Shown: in pieces, positions 33,978 through 42,767 of the stretch
Numbering within the stretch: position 1 is the stretch's first letter
Layout: each line of letters begins with the position of its first letter
From: Longilinea arvoryzae
Lineage (GTDB): Bacteria > Chloroflexota > Anaerolineae > Anaerolineales > Anaerolineaceae
NCBI RefSeq assembly: GCF_001050235.1
Contig: NZ_DF967972.1
Coordinates: 680,450 to 744,449, forward strand
Length of the DNA stretch: 64,000 nt
Direction of reading: 5' to 3'
Notes under the pieces: model-generated
Databases searched by the model: none
The model's input: the letters and a program-made list of their open reading frames with translations, nothing else
What the model was told of the DNA's origin: nothing
Translations under genes and position numbers: made by a program

Positions 33978-34210
33978 GAGGTAGAGGAATCAACCACGGA
34001 GACACGGAGGACCCGGAGAAGATAAAGAAGAGGAGAAGAGAAAATTAGAAAATGGAGAAGAAGAACTATGAAGAAATTTCACATCACTTTTGGTGGGTAA
34101 CAGAATCAATACTGTTGTTTTTACTCTCTTTTCTAAAGATTTCTTCTCCGTGATCGCCTGCACCCGCAGAGTGCCGTGTCTCCGTGGTGATTAATCTTAT
34201 GGAGGAAATG
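33978..34210. repeat. Repeat gap of the accacggagacacgg family
   Basis: CCACGGAGACACGGAGG near 33994 and, in the opposite sense, TTCTTCTCCGTGATCGCC and GTGTCTCCGTGGTGA near 34138-34190 frame an A-rich centre. It ends in the ribosome binding site of the next gene. Confidence 0.6.
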
Positions 34211-34402
34211 ATGGAATCGAAATGGAAGGCGTTGTTGACTTCGCGCAAGTTCTGGGCGGCGCTGGTCGGGCTGGGATTTGTGGTGTGCGAGGGCCTGGAC
34301 CCGAAATTCCCGCTCGACGCCGCCCAGGTGAGCAACCTGGTGTACGTGCTGGTGGCGTACATCCTCGGCGTGGCCATCGAGGGGCAGAAGAAAGAGGGCT
34401 AA
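34211..34402 (+). CDS. Small membrane protein, holin-like
   Basis: A 63-residue protein with one or two hydrophobic segments (FWAALVGLGFVVCEG and LVYVLVAYILGVAIE) between charged ends. Similar small proteins starting with KALLTSRKFWA are common in phage structural clusters and are often called holins, but that role is not shown by the sequence. GGAGG five bases before ATG 34211 sets the start; the ATG directly before it is too close. Confidence 0.65.
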   Translation: MESKWKALLTSRKFWAALVGLGFVVCEGLDPKFPLDAAQVSNLVYVLVAYILGVAIEGQKKEG

Positions 34403-34627
34403 CCACAGAGGCACAGAGTCCACGGAGAAGAATCTTTCTTTACGCGAGGAAGAAAGAGATGAAAATCTCACCCCGGAGACACGGCACCCTGTGGGTGCAG
34501 GCGTCCACGGAGAAGAAAGTTGAAAAGTGGGGGAGAAGAATGATTGTTTTTTTCTCCTCTCCGGCTCAAAAATTTCTTCTCTGAGGTCTCTGTGTTCTCC
34601 GTGGCTCATCTCTTCAGGAGGTGCACA
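34403..34627. repeat. Repeat gap of the accacggagacacgg family
   Basis: CCACAGAGGCACAGAG and CCCCGGAGACACGGCACCC on the left and TTCTTCTCTGAGGTCTC, GTTCTCCGTGGCTCATC on the right, ending in AGGAGG before the next ATG. Confidence 0.6.
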
Positions 34628-35044
34628 ATGTTGGATCTAACCACGTTACGCGCCCGGCTGCGGGCCTGGCTGAGTGATTCGACCGGCCTGGCGCTGTCGG
34701 ATGGGCTGCTGGATGAAGCCGCGCTGCAGGCGTTGGACGCCATCAACCGCGCCGGCGCCACGGGCTACAGCGTCCAGGGGTTGGGGGAAGCGCCGATCAC
34801 CACGCTGCCGGCCGCGCTCGAAATCCTGCTGGTGCACGGCGCGGGCGCGCTGGCTGCCGAGGGCGCGGCCGTGGCCGCCGAACGCCTGCTCGAACCCGAC
34901 GGGCAGCGCACGACGGTGCTGGTGGCCTGGGGACGCGCGCAGTACGGGCGCTTCCAGATCGCGCTGGCGGAATTGCGCGCCCGCCAGATGCAGTCCGGGC
35001 TCGAGCCGCCCTACGCGGCCTGGGGGGAGGCGCCGGATGTATAG
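34628..35044 (+). CDS. Probable phage-type structural protein
   Basis: A 138-residue mostly helical protein with no domain I can name. Its position after the capsid and holin-like genes and before tail-like proteins fits a head-tail connector or completion protein. AGGAGG six bases before ATG gives a firm start. It overlaps the next gene by eight bases, so the two are translationally coupled. Confidence 0.55.
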   Translation: MLDLTTLRARLRAWLSDSTGLALSDGLLDEAALQALDAINRAGATGYSVQGLGEAPITTLPAALEILLVHGAGALAAEGAAVAAERLLEPDGQRTTVLVAWGRAQYGRFQIALAELRARQMQSGLEPPYAAWGEAPDV

Positions 35045-36353
35045 CCTGCGCATCGCCTGCGGTAGTGAAACGGTGTGGCTGCACGGGCCTTCCATTCAGC
35101 CACCGGTGAAGGGCGCGCGGCGTCTACCCATCCCGCGCGCCCTGGAGGGCGGCCGCTGCGAGGAACAGATCGATCTGCTGCTCGAGGGCACTCCGGCGTC
35201 CGTCCAGTGGATGATCCAGACCATCGAACGCCTGTTGGCGCGCGCCCGGACCGGCGCCGGCGCCGGGCTTCATCTGATGCCGAGCGCCGCGGATACCGAA
35301 TGGGAGGCGTGCCTGCTGGATGGGCGCGTCGAATTGCTGGGCGCGGGCACGCCGGAACGCGGACGGGGCTCGCAGGCGCTGCGCCTGTTCCTGGTGCGCG
35401 GCGATTGCTGGCAGGGCTCGCTGACCGCCCTGCCGCTCAGCAATCCCAACGGAGCGAACGTCACCAACGGATTAACCCTGTTCAACCATTGCGACGCGGA
35501 TGCGCTGCATGCCAATTACGCCGATTCGAATGACGCGCAGGGCAGCCTGCCCGCCCCGGCCCGGGTGGAACTGTTCCACGACCTCAGCGGGCCCGAACCG
35601 GTGACGGATATCTGGTTGGGCGAGGGGGCCGCGCCGCTGCCGCACGACCTGCTGGAGGGTGAGGCGGCGACGACGACGCTGACCACGCAGGTGATCGGCG
35701 ATTCCACGTGCAGCGGCGGCGGCTACCGGCGCGTAAGCTGGGAAGGCGCTGCTGAGGTCGAAATTTTAGCCTGGGAGCTGAATTCGAACTGGCTGGAGCA
35801 GGCCGGCGGGCGCTGCTTCCGGCCGCTGCTGCGCTTTGCCAATCTGTTTGACTGCGCAGATCTTCAAGTGCATCTGCAGGTGCATTCCGGCGGGAGCGTG
35901 TTATTCGAAAGCCCATTTCAAACGTTGCAGCCGGGCGCACGTCTGCAGGAGCTCGCGCCGGTGATGCTGCCGCCGTGGTCACTGGCGGCGGATTCGCCGG
36001 CCGGCCTGGCGCTGGCCTGGATCGGCCGGCGCGTTTCCGGGGAGAGTACGACCCTGGACCTCGATTTTCTGGCGCTGCTGCCGCTGCGCGGCTGGCGGCG
36101 CTACTGGAGCCTGGACGGGCTGCCAGCCGGCGCGCGCCTGCTGGACGATCCGCTCGAGCAGCGCTGCGTGACGCTGCACCCGCAGAACGGCGAACTGGCC
36201 GGACATGTCGCGCAGGGCCCGGGGTTGGAGGTGCAGCCCGGACAGGCCCAGTGCTTTGCGGCGCTGTTCGCCACGGGATCGCCGGCTGGAATGGACACCA
36301 CAGCGCGGGTGCGGCTGAAGATCACCTACCGGCCGAGAAGAAGGACCGTGTGA
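35037..36353 (+). CDS. Probable phage-type structural protein, beta-rich
   Basis: A 438-residue, largely beta protein. The first 130 residues (MYSLRIACGSETVWLHG, then RALEGGRCEEQIDLLLEG) look like a compact tail-type domain; the rest forms one or two jelly-roll-like parts. I cannot assign a named family. ATG 35037 overlaps the end of the preceding gene and has GGAGG at a good distance. A longer upstream frame is only a shadow of the preceding gene. A tail or head-decoration role is inferred from position. Confidence 0.55.
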   Translation: MYSLRIACGSETVWLHGPSIQPPVKGARRLPIPRALEGGRCEEQIDLLLEGTPASVQWMIQTIERLLARARTGAGAGLHLMPSAADTEWEACLLDGRVELLGAGTPERGRGSQALRLFLVRGDCWQGSLTALPLSNPNGANVTNGLTLFNHCDADALHANYADSNDAQGSLPAPARVELFHDLSGPEPVTDIWLGEGAAPLPHDLLEGEAATTTLTTQVIGDSTCSGGGYRRVSWEGAAEVEILAWELNSNWLEQAGGRCFRPLLRFANLFDCADLQVHLQVHSGGSVLFESPFQTLQPGARLQELAPVMLPPWSLAADSPAGLALAWIGRRVSGESTTLDLDFLALLPLRGWRRYWSLDGLPAGARLLDDPLEQRCVTLHPQNGELAGHVAQGPGLEVQPGQAQCFAALFATGSPAGMDTTARVRLKITYRPRRRTV

Positions 36354-36534
36354 AGAAATGATGAATGTTGAATGATGAATGCTGAATGGGAGGTGCGGAG
36401 TGAAGGGTGAAGAGTGAAGGGTGAACCGAAAAGTGGAAAATTTCTTCTCTTCTCCAATAATTTCTCTTCTCCGTGTACGCCTGCGCCCGCAGGGTGTCGT
36501 GTCTCCGTGGTGAATCCCTCTTTCTGGAGGCTTT
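36354..36534. repeat. Mixed repeat gap in the phage-type cluster
   Basis: GAATGATGAATGCTGAATG words (36358-36388), gtgaagggtgaagagtgaa words (36398-36428) and TCTTCTCCGTGTACGCC plus GTGTCTCCGTGGTGAATCCC (36468-36518), then GGAGG for the next gene. Three repeat families meet here. Confidence 0.6.
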
Positions 36535-37953
36535 ATGCAATTGATTCTCACTTCTCCGCTCGTTGCCGCGCGGCTGGCGTGGCAGGTGCAGCGCATGGAA
36601 TGGCGCGCCATGGGCGGCGCGCAGCGGGCCTGGATGCGGGCCGGACTGCCGGCTGAACTGCGCCCGCTGGGCGCAGGGCTGTGCAGCGCGCTGCTGGGGC
36701 AGCTTTGCACGATCCAGGATGCCGCTGGCGCGCCCTGCTGGTGGGGTTATGTCCACGCTGTGACTCTGGACGAGGGCGGGTCGAAACAGCGCCTCGCCCT
36801 GGACAGGCTGGCCAACCGGGTCGCTGCGCTTTACCCGCTGCCGGATGGCGGCTGGGCCCGGACGGCCTGGGCCGAGGACAGCCTGAGCCTGGCGCAGTGG
36901 GGGCGGCGCGAACACCTGCTGAAATGCCCCGCGGAGGGCGAATCCGGGGCGGCGGCCGCGCGGGACGCGCTGCTGGCGCGGTCGGCTCAACCCCGCTGGA
37001 CGGCTTCCATCGGCGTACAGCCCCGGGAGAGCGAGGCTGTCCTTGCGATCGAAGCCCGGGGATGGTGGGACTGCCTGGACTGGACGTATTTCGCCCCCGG
37101 CGGCGGGCGGATCGAGCACGCGTTCAGCGGCGGAGCCGGTCAGCCGCTCGGCGACCAGCCCGCCAATACGCGCATTGCGCAGTCCTTTCGCCTGGCCGGG
37201 GAAAGCTGGCCGGCCGGCGAAGCCTGGCTGAAGATCGGTAAACGCGGCTCGCCCGCGGATGCCCTGCGGCTGGAACTGTGCGCCGATTCGGGTGGAACAC
37301 CGGGCGCTGCCCTGGCCGCAGCCGAAATCGAGGCTGCCGCCGTGCCGCACGCTTCAGGCTGGCTGAGATTCGAACTGCCCGGGCAGCTGCTGGCAGCGGA
37401 TACGCCATACTGGCTGGCGCTGCGGCGCACGGGCGCGTTGGACGCGGAGAATCATTACTCCCTGCTCGCCGACGAACAGCAGGGCTATCCGGGCGGCGAG
37501 TGCCGGCTGTGGAACGGCCAGGCCTGGTCGGCGCGCCAACCACCGGCCGACCTGAACTTCCGCGTCGACGGGTTGCAGCCGTTTGGCGAGTGGCTGACGG
37601 CGCTGGTCGGCGGGAACGGGCGGTTCAACAGCGCACGCCTGGACTGCGCCACCTCTCTGGCGGCATTACGTTGGCGGGACGGCCGGCGCACCTGCCGGAT
37701 GGAACTGGAGGAAAGGCTGGCCGTCGGCGGGCTCATTGCCGAGGTCGAGGCTGACCGCGGGGTGAGCGTCCGGCAGCGGCCGCTGGAGGATGAGATCGAG
37801 GGCTATTTACAAGGTGAAGCCATCCTCACGCGCACCGGTCAGGCCTGGCCGGCATCCCGACCGCTGGCCGGTCGCTGGGTCCGGGCCGGCGCGGCGGCCG
37901 TGTGGGCCGAGCACGTCGTGTGGGAGGATGAAATGTTGAAGATGGAAGAATGA
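36535..37953 (+). CDS. Probable phage tail or baseplate-type protein
   Basis: A 472-residue protein with no firm family match. The N-terminal 160 residues are mixed alpha/beta; residues about 190-300 form a jelly-roll-like unit (AQSFRLAGESWPAGEAWLKI, GGTPGAALAAAEI, TPYWLALRR) of the kind found in surface-binding or fibre proteins; the last 110 residues (LVGGNGRFNSARLDCATSLA) resemble baseplate-type insertions. GGAGG six bases before ATG sets the start. It closes the cluster; no tape measure follows. Confidence 0.5.
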   Translation: MQLILTSPLVAARLAWQVQRMEWRAMGGAQRAWMRAGLPAELRPLGAGLCSALLGQLCTIQDAAGAPCWWGYVHAVTLDEGGSKQRLALDRLANRVAALYPLPDGGWARTAWAEDSLSLAQWGRREHLLKCPAEGESGAAAARDALLARSAQPRWTASIGVQPRESEAVLAIEARGWWDCLDWTYFAPGGGRIEHAFSGGAGQPLGDQPANTRIAQSFRLAGESWPAGEAWLKIGKRGSPADALRLELCADSGGTPGAALAAAEIEAAAVPHASGWLRFELPGQLLAADTPYWLALRRTGALDAENHYSLLADEQQGYPGGECRLWNGQAWSARQPPADLNFRVDGLQPFGEWLTALVGGNGRFNSARLDCATSLAALRWRDGRRTCRMELEERLAVGGLIAEVEADRGVSVRQRPLEDEIEGYLQGEAILTRTGQAWPASRPLAGRWVRAGAAAVWAEHVVWEDEMLKMEE

Positions 37954-38002
37954 ACAGGGATGCAGAGGATAAAGAGGATAAGAAGAAATAAATGTATACA
38001 TG

Positions 38003-38065
38003 CGTAGGGGCACGGCATGGAGACTTCATCATTTTGTAGATTTCTCACTCAGCCGTGCCCCTACG
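38003..38065. repeat. 14-bp perfect inverted repeat element
   Basis: CGTAGGGGCACGGC (38003-38016) and GCCGTGCCCCTACG (38052-38065) enclose 35 bases. It lies between the end of the phage-type cluster and the convergent DUF362 gene and looks like a REP or MITE-type unit. Confidence 0.65.
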
Positions 38066-38111
38066 AATCGATGTCGCGACCAGGCCGTGCCCGAATCGCA
38101 ATAGGCTTCGA

Positions 38112-39224
38112 TTATTTTCCCAGCACGCCCTGCTTTTGATATTCCGTGAACAGGTGTCCCCAGGTGGTCTCTTTGCGCCATTGTTCGGCGACAAACTGGT
38201 ACTTGAGCGGCCAATAAATCGAATCCTGTTCGAACTCGCCGATGGCAGTGGGCACGATGACGAAGGGAGTGTGGAAGAGGAACTTCTGCAGGAATTTGGT
38301 CGGGCCGAACCAGGACAGCCAGGCCAGCAGGGTGTGGCTGTTTTTGTTGATCTTGAAGTCCCAGCTCTCGTTGGCCACGTCCGCGTCGCCCACGATTTCG
38401 ATCTCGCGCGGATCGCCGCAGCCCAGGCCTTGATCGTGCGCCAGGCGGATGTACTTGATCGAGAGCGGGTCGAAGCCCATCAGTCTGGCGGCCACGGCGT
38501 CGATGGCCACCTGGTCGGCCGAGGCCAGCATCACGTTCTTGACCACGGGCTTCATCAGACGCGGGCCGGCGCCGTTGCCGGCGGTGGTGCCGTCCATGAC
38601 GGCGAACAGGCCGGGGTGAATCTCCTTCTGGATGGCCAGCAAGTCGACCAGCGTCTCATGGATCCAGGTGTGGGTGTAGTGGCGGTACTTGCTGAGCAGC
38701 CCGCCGAAGGCGTTCTTCATCGCCCCGGTGGTGGTGGTGTACATGTGCGTCTTGACGGTGGGCAGGTGCAGGATGTTTTTGCCGATGAAGTAATCCGGAA
38801 TCTGGATGCCCTCCGGGTAGATATGGTCCAGGGCCAGCATTTTGGCCTTCGGCGTGTAGTTCACCCAACTCATGTCGGAAGGGCGGAAGTTGAACAGCAC
38901 CGGGATGCCATAATGCTGGAAGATGGGCACGTAGCCGTTGAGGTCCTCGCCCTTGAAGGGATTGGTGACCACGGTCTGGTTCTGGACGCAGGTGACGTCG
39001 GTATAACCGGCTCCGCGCAGGGCCTGAATGACGCCTTCGAGCTGCCACGGGGTGGTGTTGGCGGCCGGCATGGGGAAGTGCCAGGAGATGTTATCTTTGA
39101 GAATGGTGGTGACGCCGGGATCCAGCGCCTGGCGCATCCCGCCCAGTTCGCACAGGCGAACGGTATCTTCCAGAACGGTATCGGGTTGAGTGAGAACGAT
39201 GGCAACGCGCGCGCGAGGGGTCAT
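38112..39224 (-). CDS. DUF362 domain-containing protein
   Basis: A 370-residue soluble protein of the DUF362 family, recognisable from HLPTVKTHMYTTTTGAMKNAFGGLLSKY and from VMLASADQVAIDAVAARLMG. Family members often sit beside ferredoxin domains; here no Cys-rich iron-sulfur motif is present. Function is unknown. GGAC-rich sequence (TCCAAGGACTG on the minus strand) precedes ATG. It is convergent with the phage-type cluster and is not part of it. Confidence 0.78.
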   Translation of the reverse strand: MTPRARVAIVLTQPDTVLEDTVRLCELGGMRQALDPGVTTILKDNISWHFPMPAANTTPWQLEGVIQALRGAGYTDVTCVQNQTVVTNPFKGEDLNGYVPIFQHYGIPVLFNFRPSDMSWVNYTPKAKMLALDHIYPEGIQIPDYFIGKNILHLPTVKTHMYTTTTGAMKNAFGGLLSKYRHYTHTWIHETLVDLLAIQKEIHPGLFAVMDGTTAGNGAGPRLMKPVVKNVMLASADQVAIDAVAARLMGFDPLSIKYIRLAHDQGLGCGDPREIEIVGDADVANESWDFKINKNSHTLLAWLSWFGPTKFLQKFLFHTPFVIVPTAIGEFEQDSIYWPLKYQFVAEQWRKETTWGHLFTEYQKQGVLGK

Positions 39225-39554
39225 GGGTACAGTCCTTGGAGGTAAAATTTCGTCCTAATTGTAAACCAGAAACGAAGAATTCCAAGTTCACAGTTCAATG
39301 AGGGAAGAAAATCTGGCTGAAGGGCTAATAATTATTAAAAAGAAGAAGAAGCAAATCAAAGGGCTTTCCGCGCCAGGAGCCCGGAATATGGAATTCCCGG
39401 GAATCTCACCCACTTTAATTTTGAAATCGCACGACTGTATAATCATTAAGCAACGAAGTATATCCGCTGAGAGAGAAATCCGATTTGGGTCTCCCGCACC
39501 GGATGGCGCACCTGGATACCAGACCCCATCCGGGCAACGTAAAAGTTGGAAGCC
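39225..39554. other. Intergenic region, no gene seen
   Basis: Contains an A-rich run (39328-39360), an AT-rich promoter-like zone near 39410-39450 with TTTGAAATCG and TATAATC (39437-39442), and the leader of the lipoprotein gene. Confidence 0.45.
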
Positions 39555-40577
39555 ATGAAAAAGAACCTGCTTTCAATCATCGGGGTGGCTGCCTTGACGC
39601 TTTACCTGGCAGCCTGTTCCTGGCCCAACCTGGCAACCGATGTCCCCGCTGTGAATGCGGAGAGAACCGCAATCCCTTTGGTCCCATCCCGTACAGCGGT
39701 TATACCCCCATCCAGGGTATCCCCTTCCGCAACTGCCGCCGCGACCACGACGCCAACGGTGGAGGCGAGCCTGCCTGCATATCTGATCCGGCTGACCAAC
39801 CCGCCAAAGGACATGGAGTCTTACGGCCTGGTTTACGATCCGCAAGCAACCCCTGCTTTGCCCCCTTCCTATTCGGTCGATATGCCGATCTGGGGACAGC
39901 ATTTGCCGCTTCAGGTATTGGATCACGTCCCCCGTTTTATCGCCTATCCCCCGCCGCCGGCCCGGAAAGATCTCTCCGCAGCGCTTTCCCAGGCAGATTG
40001 TGCCCAGAAGTCACCCTGGACCATCGAGTGTACTGCGGGCAGCCCCGTGTTGGATTTTGACTGTGCGGAGCTGGTGGTTCCGGAAATGGATGACGCCGGT
40101 CTGGACCCTGATATTCAGCTCTTGGCAATCTGTCAAAATCCGCTGGAAGAGACCAGCGCGGAGCAGGCAGCAAATTTCTATCGCCGCTACTGCGCCTTCC
40201 GGAGAGATGTCGCCTACATCGTGAAAGATAAGGACGCTTACAGGCTCATCCAAACACCCGCTGAGCTAAAAACGTTGCTGCTACCGATTGATACCCCGGA
40301 CCAGGCGTTGACATACATCGAGATGAGGACCGGTTTGACCGCACAGTTCACCTTTGAATCGGATCCGAGCCTGCTGTATTTCCAGGATCCCGTCGAAGGG
40401 ACACACATCACCGAAACCGGGGGCGTTTTTACTCTGAATATGTTCCATTTTACGCGCTGCTCGTGTGAACCCTGGGTCAATTCGGTGGTCCTCCTCTCCG
40501 TGGACCGGGATGGGGAGATCAAATGGCTGGGCGCAGAACCCTGGTCGATGACCACCGGTTTTAGTTGTACGGATTAA
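39555..40577 (+). CDS. Putative lipoprotein, unknown function
   Basis: A 340-residue exported protein with a lipobox (LYLAAC, Cys21) and a Thr/Ser/Pro linker to about residue 75. The mature domain contains eight or more Cys residues (for example FDCAEL, LAICQ, RYCAF, RCSCEPW), suggesting disulfides in the extracytoplasmic space. I do not recognise the fold. ATG 39555 is chosen over the in-frame TTG three codons upstream because it begins the signal peptide (KKNLLSIIG). It has no operon partner. Confidence 0.7.
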   Translation: MKKNLLSIIGVAALTLYLAACSWPNLATDVPAVNAERTAIPLVPSRTAVIPPSRVSPSATAAATTTPTVEASLPAYLIRLTNPPKDMESYGLVYDPQATPALPPSYSVDMPIWGQHLPLQVLDHVPRFIAYPPPPARKDLSAALSQADCAQKSPWTIECTAGSPVLDFDCAELVVPEMDDAGLDPDIQLLAICQNPLEETSAEQAANFYRRYCAFRRDVAYIVKDKDAYRLIQTPAELKTLLLPIDTPDQALTYIEMRTGLTAQFTFESDPSLLYFQDPVEGTHITETGGVFTLNMFHFTRCSCEPWVNSVVLLSVDRDGEIKWLGAEPWSMTTGFSCTD

Positions 40578-41164
40578 GCCTGACCGAAGGCTGAGGTCTT
40601 ATTGAAATAACAAAGTGGCATGTAAGATTTGATACCTCAGGTCCAGCTATCCGGCCTTTTTAGCACATAACCGTTTGATGAAGTGACAGTATCAGGCAAT
40701 TGACATTTTCCAAGAGCGCTTGGACTAATGTGCCTCTTAAAATCCGCCACTCTATCAAGTTCATTTGAGTGCCTGCCTGGTGGATAAAGAATACCAACTT
40801 TTAAATGAAATTATCAATTTATATTTCATTTTCATTTTCTTTTTTTGTTTTATTTTTGTATGATTTAAAAGTCATTGTGGGTAGGTTCGGAACGGCTTTT
40901 TGCCACGCCCCAAAATGGATATTCTTGTTCCCGGAGAACAGCCACATAGCAGATATTCCCGTAAAGGCGATAGCATCCCGGGAACCGTCGAAGGAAGCAA
41001 TCGACCTCCCTTCCCGGATGCTTCGCCCAGCCCAAGCTCAAATGGAAATCAGTTCGAGACCGATACGTCCTAAAGGCAGATGTGTCTGGGAAGTTGGGCG
41101 AATCATCATCTCTAGCGAATCCTATGAAGCAGATATAATCATAAAAAAACAATCGGACTTTTCG
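40578..41164. other. AT-rich region before the TPR gene
   Basis: About 590 bases of low GC content. A frame open from 40805 into the TPR gene translates to an implausible, repeat-free but irregular peptide and lacks a ribosome binding site, so I treat it as non-coding. A TATAAT box at 41134-41139 lies 25 bases before the preferred ATG. Confidence 0.5.
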
Positions 41165-42649
41165 ATGACTGACCTTTCATTTGACGAACGCCTCATCAGT
41201 GCTATCCGGACAGGACAAAAAACAAGCGTTTCTGATCTCAGTGAATATCTAGATCGTTTACCTCCCTCAGAAGTAAATTTATTAGCATGTTTTAGTTTTT
41301 TGATCCAACCCCTGTCAAGCGAGGGGCTTAGCGATTTCCTGAATAAGTGTGAATTATCCTTCCCTTCAGAAAGTGTATTTAAGGATTGGCAAATTTCCTA
41401 CGTTGAAAAAGGTCTCCTCTCTGTAAGCTTCGAAAATGACAAGGCATTTTTGATTATCGCCGAAGAAGCTCGAAAGATCCTGGAAAGCAAGCTCGCTGAC
41501 GAGGAGAAACGAACCTACCGGCAATTAATTGACCGATTTTATGAAAAAAGGTTTCTTGAATTTGCAGAATTATTGGAAGTAACCCCTCCGGAAAACGAAA
41601 AAGCTCGTAGGGCATTTTTGGTCGGTCCCAACGGCATAATCGATGGGCTTTCTCACAACCCTCAACATCGGTCCTTGTTTCTTTTTGCGATCAACTCAGC
41701 CGTTGGATGGCATGAGCAGTTGTTTCAATTGAAACATTATGAAGAAGCTGCCGATCTGTTGAATGCCACCTGTTTCGCGATCACCCGTGAAGGACAGGGA
41801 CAATTAGCCCAAGCTCTATTGCTGAGGATCATACCGGTAACCAATGGTATATATCGGCAATCTGCACAGATAAATTTAGCCACGCTTCTCAGGAAAGAGT
41901 TCAAATTGGACCTTTCCTTAAAATTTTATAGGGATGCAATACCTGGTCTCATCCGGAGTCGAAATTTCTGGCACCTGGCGATTGTCTGGTCGGAAATGGG
42001 AGTAGTTTACCGCCAGCAGGGTAAGCCTCTGAAAGCGGCAATTACATTGGAAGCCTGCAGTCTCTTGCATGGAATGCTAAAGAATTATAAAAGCCAGGCT
42101 ATTGCACGCGCTCAGCTTGCCAATGTCTACCGATCGATGCGCTTGCTGCGGCTGGCATTGGAGAAATCAATTCAGGCATATACCTATTTTCAAAAAAGTG
42201 GCGACTTGATTAATACCGGCCATTCATTGCTAACTCAGGGGAACATCCTTTATAACTTAGGAAAAGCACACTCAGCAAACGCGTGTTACGATGAAACACT
42301 ATCCATCGGGCAGCAAATCAACGACTCGGCGCTGATCAGTGGTTCACTCAGCGGAAAAGCCCGCGCTTTGATGTACCTGAATCGATATGATGAAGCCCGG
42401 CCGCTATTAGAAGAATCGATTGCACTCCGGCAGCGTACGAGCGATAAAAATATTGGCGTAGAATTTGAAAATCTGGCACATTATTACGAAAAAACCGGCA
42501 ACCCAGAAATGGCTCTGGTCTGGTATCGCAAGGCGCTCAACAATTTTGAACAATACCACCATGGGTTTGTGGGTTCCTGCAAGAATAATATCCACCGGAT
42601 CGAAAAAGCTCTGGCAAAGAAATCCCGCCGGATCGATGGGAAAATGTAG
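41165..42649 (+). CDS. TPR-repeat protein
   Basis: A 494-residue soluble helical protein. The N-terminal 90 residues (FDERLISAIRTGQKTSV...) form a helical unit like the winged-helix/AAA-linked part of large regulators. From about residue 180 tetratricopeptide repeats follow: AIVWSEMGVVYRQQGKPLKA, AIARAQLANVYRSMRLLRLA, GHSLLTQGNILYNLGKAHSA, and AHYYEKTGNPEMALVWYRKA. TPRs mediate protein contacts. GC is far below the window average, so it may be acquired. The start is uncertain; ATG 41165 is preferred because a -10 box precedes it. It could be the remnant of an NB-ARC/TPR regulator. Confidence 0.7.
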   Translation: MTDLSFDERLISAIRTGQKTSVSDLSEYLDRLPPSEVNLLACFSFLIQPLSSEGLSDFLNKCELSFPSESVFKDWQISYVEKGLLSVSFENDKAFLIIAEEARKILESKLADEEKRTYRQLIDRFYEKRFLEFAELLEVTPPENEKARRAFLVGPNGIIDGLSHNPQHRSLFLFAINSAVGWHEQLFQLKHYEEAADLLNATCFAITREGQGQLAQALLLRIIPVTNGIYRQSAQINLATLLRKEFKLDLSLKFYRDAIPGLIRSRNFWHLAIVWSEMGVVYRQQGKPLKAAITLEACSLLHGMLKNYKSQAIARAQLANVYRSMRLLRLALEKSIQAYTYFQKSGDLINTGHSLLTQGNILYNLGKAHSANACYDETLSIGQQINDSALISGSLSGKARALMYLNRYDEARPLLEESIALRQRTSDKNIGVEFENLAHYYEKTGNPEMALVWYRKALNNFEQYHHGFVGSCKNNIHRIEKALAKKSRRIDGKM

Positions 42650-42767
42650 TGCCCCTACCGCCGACATTTCCCAATCATTAAGAAGAAAGCGCACTGAATG
42701 CGCTTTCACTCTTTCTCTGGCTAATCGCCAAATGCTAATCGCTAATTGCCAATCGCCAATCGCTTCT
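42650..42767. repeat. Intergenic repeats of the ctaatcgccaat family
   Basis: AAGCGCACTGAATGCGCTTTC (split hairpin, 42686-42708) followed by tandem ctaatcgccaaatgctaatcgct words to 42765. Between convergent genes, so it may terminate both. Confidence 0.55.

Noticed and set aside
40805-41164. N-terminal extension of the TPR gene by 120 codons
   Set aside because: The extension is irregular, has no ribosome binding site, and a -10 box lies at 41134, downstream of its start.
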